NCBI GenBank assembly: GCA_016194465.1
Contig: JACQBO010000083.1
Location: 1-7,225 of the forward strand
DNA: 7,225 bases
Direction of reading: 5' to 3'
Source: Candidatus Kerfeldbacteria bacterium
GTDB lineage: Bacteria; Patescibacteriota; Patescibacteriia; SBBC01; CAIJZX01
Every line of letters begins with the position of its first letter. The stretch's first letter is position 1. The notes below the pieces were generated by a model. It was not told the origin of the DNA. It saw only the letters and a program-made list of their open reading frames with translations, and made no database searches. Both the position numbers and the translations under genes were made by a program. Shown piece by piece: positions 5,728-7,225 of this stretch.

Positions 5728-6303
5728 CTACCTTTTCGCCGCTCCTTTTCTTGGATCACTACCCGGTGGTCCTTTTTCTTGCAGTCGGTGTAGCCAGCTG
5801 ACCGCAAGTTCGGCGGCTTTGGCAATGGATTGATTGATGATGCCCTGCTCGGCGAGGGAGAACTTTTGGAGCACATATGCTTCGGCCGGAATTCCACTCG
5901 CGCGATTCGACCCGAGACCAATCCGCAGACGATAAAATTTCGGGGTGCCGAGTGCCTCGATCAACGATGCCACGCCCTGATGGCCGGCACTCCCGCGGCC
6001 GAACTCGATTCGCAGATCGCCTAACGCAAGATCCAGGTCATCATGAATGACCAGGATGGAATCAGGGGCCAGGGGTAAGCCTTTGGCGGTGAGAAACTTT
6101 TTCATGCTGGCGCCGCTGACATTCATATATTCTTGCGGCTCGGCGATCACCGCGTCGTCTACCCGGGTCCAGCGGACACCAAATTCTTTTTTCCACCGCC
6201 CGGCACCCTGCTGCTCGACTAGGGCTTCCACGACCATAGAGCCGAGGTTGTGCCGTGTTCCCTGATACTTCTTACCTGGATTGCCCAAACCGATAACGAT
6301 CAT
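5728..6303 (-). CDS. pth: Peptidyl-tRNA hydrolase
   Basis: Pth cleaves the ester bond of peptidyl-tRNAs dropped by stalled ribosomes in the cytoplasm, recycling tRNA. The product is 191 residues, the usual bacterial length. The N terminus reads IVIGLGNPG with the substrate-binding Asn at residue 8. It continues to TRHN with the catalytic His at 18, YMN ending at Asn61, and the HDDLDL segment at 87-92 with the catalytic Asp. The usual GHNG motif is GHQG here (107-110), giving Gln109 where the Asn at E. coli position 114 is expected. The C terminus is basic and Lys/Pro/Gly-rich. The ATG at 6303 starts directly at the family N terminus; the 18 codons open upstream to 6357 are not conserved-looking. 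That start codon lies in one arm of a 16-bp inverted repeat (6302-6317 with 6389-6404), and no Shine-Dalgarno is visible. It is 108 bases downstream of the LCP gene on the same strand. Confidence 0.97.
   Translation of the reverse strand: MIVIGLGNPGKKYQGTRHNLGSMVVEALVEQQGAGRWKKEFGVRWTRVDDAVIAEPQEYMNVSGASMKKFLTAKGLPLAPDSILVIHDDLDLALGDLRIEFGRGSAGHQGVASLIEALGTPKFYRLRIGLGSNRASGIPAEAYVLQKFSLAEQGIINQSIAKAAELAVSWLHRLQEKGPPGSDPRKGAAKR
5753..5777 (+). terminator. Plus-strand intrinsic terminator inside the 3' end of pth
   Basis: GGATCAC (5753-5759) pairs with GTGGTCC (5766-5772): seven pairs including one G-U that exists only in plus-strand RNA. The loop is TACCCG and TTTTTCTT follows from 5773. It would end a transcript from the promoter at 5325-5353 within the last codons of pth, on the antisense strand. 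The T-run is short, so termination may be partial. Confidence 0.5.
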
Positions 6304-6404
6304 CCCGTTAGAAGTGAAAAAAATAATGCTGGTCGCAGACTCGCGAAAGTGAACCAAACCTGACTGCTCTTATTCAGTATTGCTCGCCTCACTTCTAACG
6401 GGAT
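6302..6404. repeat. Perfect 16-bp inverted repeat spanning the LCP-pth gap
   Basis: ATCCCGTTAGAAGTGA at 6302-6317 has its exact reverse complement at 6389-6404, with 71 bases between. On the minus strand the first arm comes seven bases after the LCP stop codon and the second ends inside the pth start codon, including its A and T. In an mRNA running through from the LCP gene, the start would be locked in a 16-pair helix. The minus-strand spacer holds a T-rich stretch beside the second arm and only weak internal hairpins. Confidence 0.8.
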
Positions 6405-6411
6405 CATACGC

Positions 6412-7225
6412 TTAGGGAACGAGATTCTTTATCAGACTATTGGTGTTTCCCAAAGCCACCGGCGTCTTATTCGTGTTGATCGCCGCCGCTTTCTTGGGCG
6501 GAGCAGCAAAGATGGGAATGGTGGCGACGTTGGCGTTGCGTGGCTGGTCCTGGCCAAGAATCAGCACGATGTCGAATCTTTCATTGGCCAAGGGGGTGAC
6601 GGTTTGGTCGCGGTTATTGTTGAGCCAGGCCGCATTGGTATTCGTCGGGCTGAAGCCTTCAGCCAGGAGCTTCGCTAGCGAGGTATCTCCGGTCTCGGAC
6701 GTCCATTGTTCCAGGCTGATGGTGCCCTGGACGTGACGATAGAGTCCGGCAAGCTGCAGTGTTTGGTCGGCATGGCCGGCGCTAGTATCGATCAGAACGG
6801 TTCGCCCAATCGTCGCGTCGTTGAGCGTAGCCGCTTTCACCGTCGTCAGGCCAAAACCCAACAGGCCTTGGGCGGTTGATTCGGCCAGGTGGGGAAGGGC
6901 AGTAGCGTTGACCACCAAGACGTGCGGTTGTTCCTGCTCGGCCTGGCTGATGAGGAAGATATGCCGGGCCAAGAAGGCGATATCGTCATAGGAGCGATTT
7001 TTGGGAACAAGAATAAACGCCCCACCCAAACCGGTTTCATCCTGCAGTAGTCCGTTCGGGCTCGAATCAATGACCTTGTTGATGATATCGGTCGACTTGA
7101 TGCTGCTAACGAGCTGGGCTAAACGAGCCATTTCCCATACCTCCATGTTGGTTTGGCTATGACTGCCCAGGGAGCCAAGGATGTCGGAAATTTTTTTGGG
7201 GTTCACCAAGGTGCCAAAGGAGAGG
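6412..7225 (-). CDS. LCP-family (LytR-CpsA-Psr) protein, C-terminal part
   Basis: This is the C-terminal 271 codons of a protein whose frame stays open through the right edge, so the N terminus is missing. The first visible part (LSFGTLVNPKKISDIL..., then SQTNMEVWEMARLAQLVSSI) resembles the end of an LCP catalytic domain. LCP enzymes transfer polyprenyl-linked glycopolymers to peptidoglycan or other envelope acceptors at the outer face of the membrane. A LytR C-terminal domain follows, from VLVVNATALPHLAESTAQGLLGFGL to FDIVLILGQD near the end. A low-complexity tail rich in Asn, Ala, Lys and Pro ends the protein. The expected N-terminal membrane anchor and the catalytic Arg/Asp residues lie outside the window. 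A TTG at 7209 could be taken as a start, but coding sequence of LCP type clearly continues above it. The domain calls come from recognised sequence pattern rather than a search. Confidence 0.75.
   Translation of the reverse strand, partial: LSFGTLVNPKKISDILGSLGSHSQTNMEVWEMARLAQLVSSIKSTDIINKVIDSSPNGLLQDETGLGGAFILVPKNRSYDDIAFLARHIFLISQAEQEQPHVLVVNATALPHLAESTAQGLLGFGLTTVKAATLNDATIGRTVLIDTSAGHADQTLQLAGLYRHVQGTISLEQWTSETGDTSLAKLLAEGFSPTNTNAAWLNNNRDQTVTPLANERFDIVLILGQDQPRNANVATIPIFAAPPKKAAAINTNKTPVALGNTNSLIKNLVP

Larger units (their letters stand above)
5359..5778 (+). ncRNA. Candidate structured noncoding RNA, about 420 nt, unknown class
   Basis: The region between a strong promoter and a terminator-like hairpin is full of pairing on the plus strand. 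In order there is a six-pair hairpin (5373-5378 with 5383-5388, loop ACTC) and a GGGC/GCCC mini-hairpin (5391-5401). A three-way junction at 5409-5514 follows. Next is a hairpin CGGCAA (5550-5555) with TTGCCG (5575-5580) enclosing the palindrome AGCCCGGGCT. A long hairpin at 5652-5706 and the terminator hairpin at 5753-5772 complete it. G-U pairs that exist only in plus-strand RNA occur in three helices (5436-5455, 5665-5689, 5756-5769); one mismatch (5474-5486) would pair only on the minus strand. I see no RNase P, tmRNA, SRP or tRNA signature. It may be a divergent member of such a class, a regulatory sRNA, or a long leader. An open frame (GTG 5526 to 5801) runs through it but ends after the terminator. 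The last 50 nt are antisense to the pth 3' end. Confidence 0.5.

Noticed and set aside
5359..5778. Known housekeeping RNAs (RNase P RNA, tmRNA, SRP RNA) or a common riboswitch
   Set aside because: I could not find the RNase P core sequences, the tRNA-like ends or tag frame of tmRNA, the SRP apical motif, or the signatures of TPP, purine, cobalamin, c-di-GMP or fluoride riboswitches. A covariance-model search is needed to exclude divergent forms.
5526..5801. Plus-strand open frame from GTG 5526 (preceded by GGAGGTG at 5514-5520), about 91 residues
   Set aside because: The ribosome binding site and promoter are suggestive. However, the predicted terminator at 5753-5777 falls before its stop, the last quarter is antisense to pth, codon use is not distinctive, and strong RNA hairpins run through it. 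It remains an alternative to the noncoding-RNA reading.
6304..6357. 18-codon N-terminal extension of pth
   Set aside because: Pth begins at the IVIGLGNPG strand; the extension is translated from the inverted-repeat spacer.
1..7225. CRISPR arrays, tRNA genes, insertion sequences
   Set aside because: No regularly spaced direct repeats, no tRNA T-arm or acceptor pattern, and no transposase-like reading frame were seen on either strand.

Overview
The window reads as chromosomal housekeeping DNA from a bacterium. The minus-strand order is a LytR/CpsA/Psr (LCP) cell-envelope protein, pth, mfd and dprA, followed possibly by the first codons of topA at the left edge. A C-terminal LytR domain next to pth and mfd, dprA as the competence marker, compact proteins, mid-range GC and minus-strand starts without a Shine-Dalgarno sequence suggest a Patescibacteria/CPR lineage (Parcubacteria-like). 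This assignment is inference from gene content; there is no rRNA here to confirm it. No TGA recoding is needed, so the standard bacterial code fits.

Layout from left to right. Positions 1-83 hold the region downstream of dprA, with a possible topA start running off the edge. dprA (84-1172, minus) is complete. A two-gene plus-strand cassette (1216-1922) follows. It has strong Shine-Dalgarno sequences, a promoter candidate overlapping the dprA start, and a clean intrinsic terminator at 1922-1950; neither product was recognised. Positions 1951-2038 hold two overlapping minus-strand promoter-like motifs just after the end of mfd. mfd (2039-5293, minus) is complete. The 434-base gap 5294-5727 has no convincing protein gene but is full of structure. 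pth (5728-6303, minus) is complete. A 108-base gap follows, bracketed by a perfect 16-bp inverted repeat, one arm of which contains part of the pth start codon. The LCP gene (6412 to the right edge, minus) lacks its N-terminal part.

The most interesting region is 5308-5778 on the plus strand. It has a 20-bp perfect palindrome, then a near-consensus sigma70 promoter (TTGACA, 17 bp, TACGAT). Next comes a predicted multi-hairpin RNA whose core is a three-way junction closed by a perfect 17-bp helix, and finally a hairpin plus T-run inside the 3' end of pth. Promoter orientation, terminator orientation and most of the strand-specific G-U pairs point to the plus strand. I recognise no known RNA class in it and propose it as a candidate undescribed structured RNA of about 420 nt. 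One apical loop carries a CCCCTCCT stretch resembling the anti-Shine-Dalgarno tail of 16S rRNA.

Functionally the protein genes cover envelope glycopolymer attachment (LCP), rescue of peptidyl-tRNA (Pth), transcription-coupled repair (Mfd) and uptake or recombination of single-stranded DNA (DprA).
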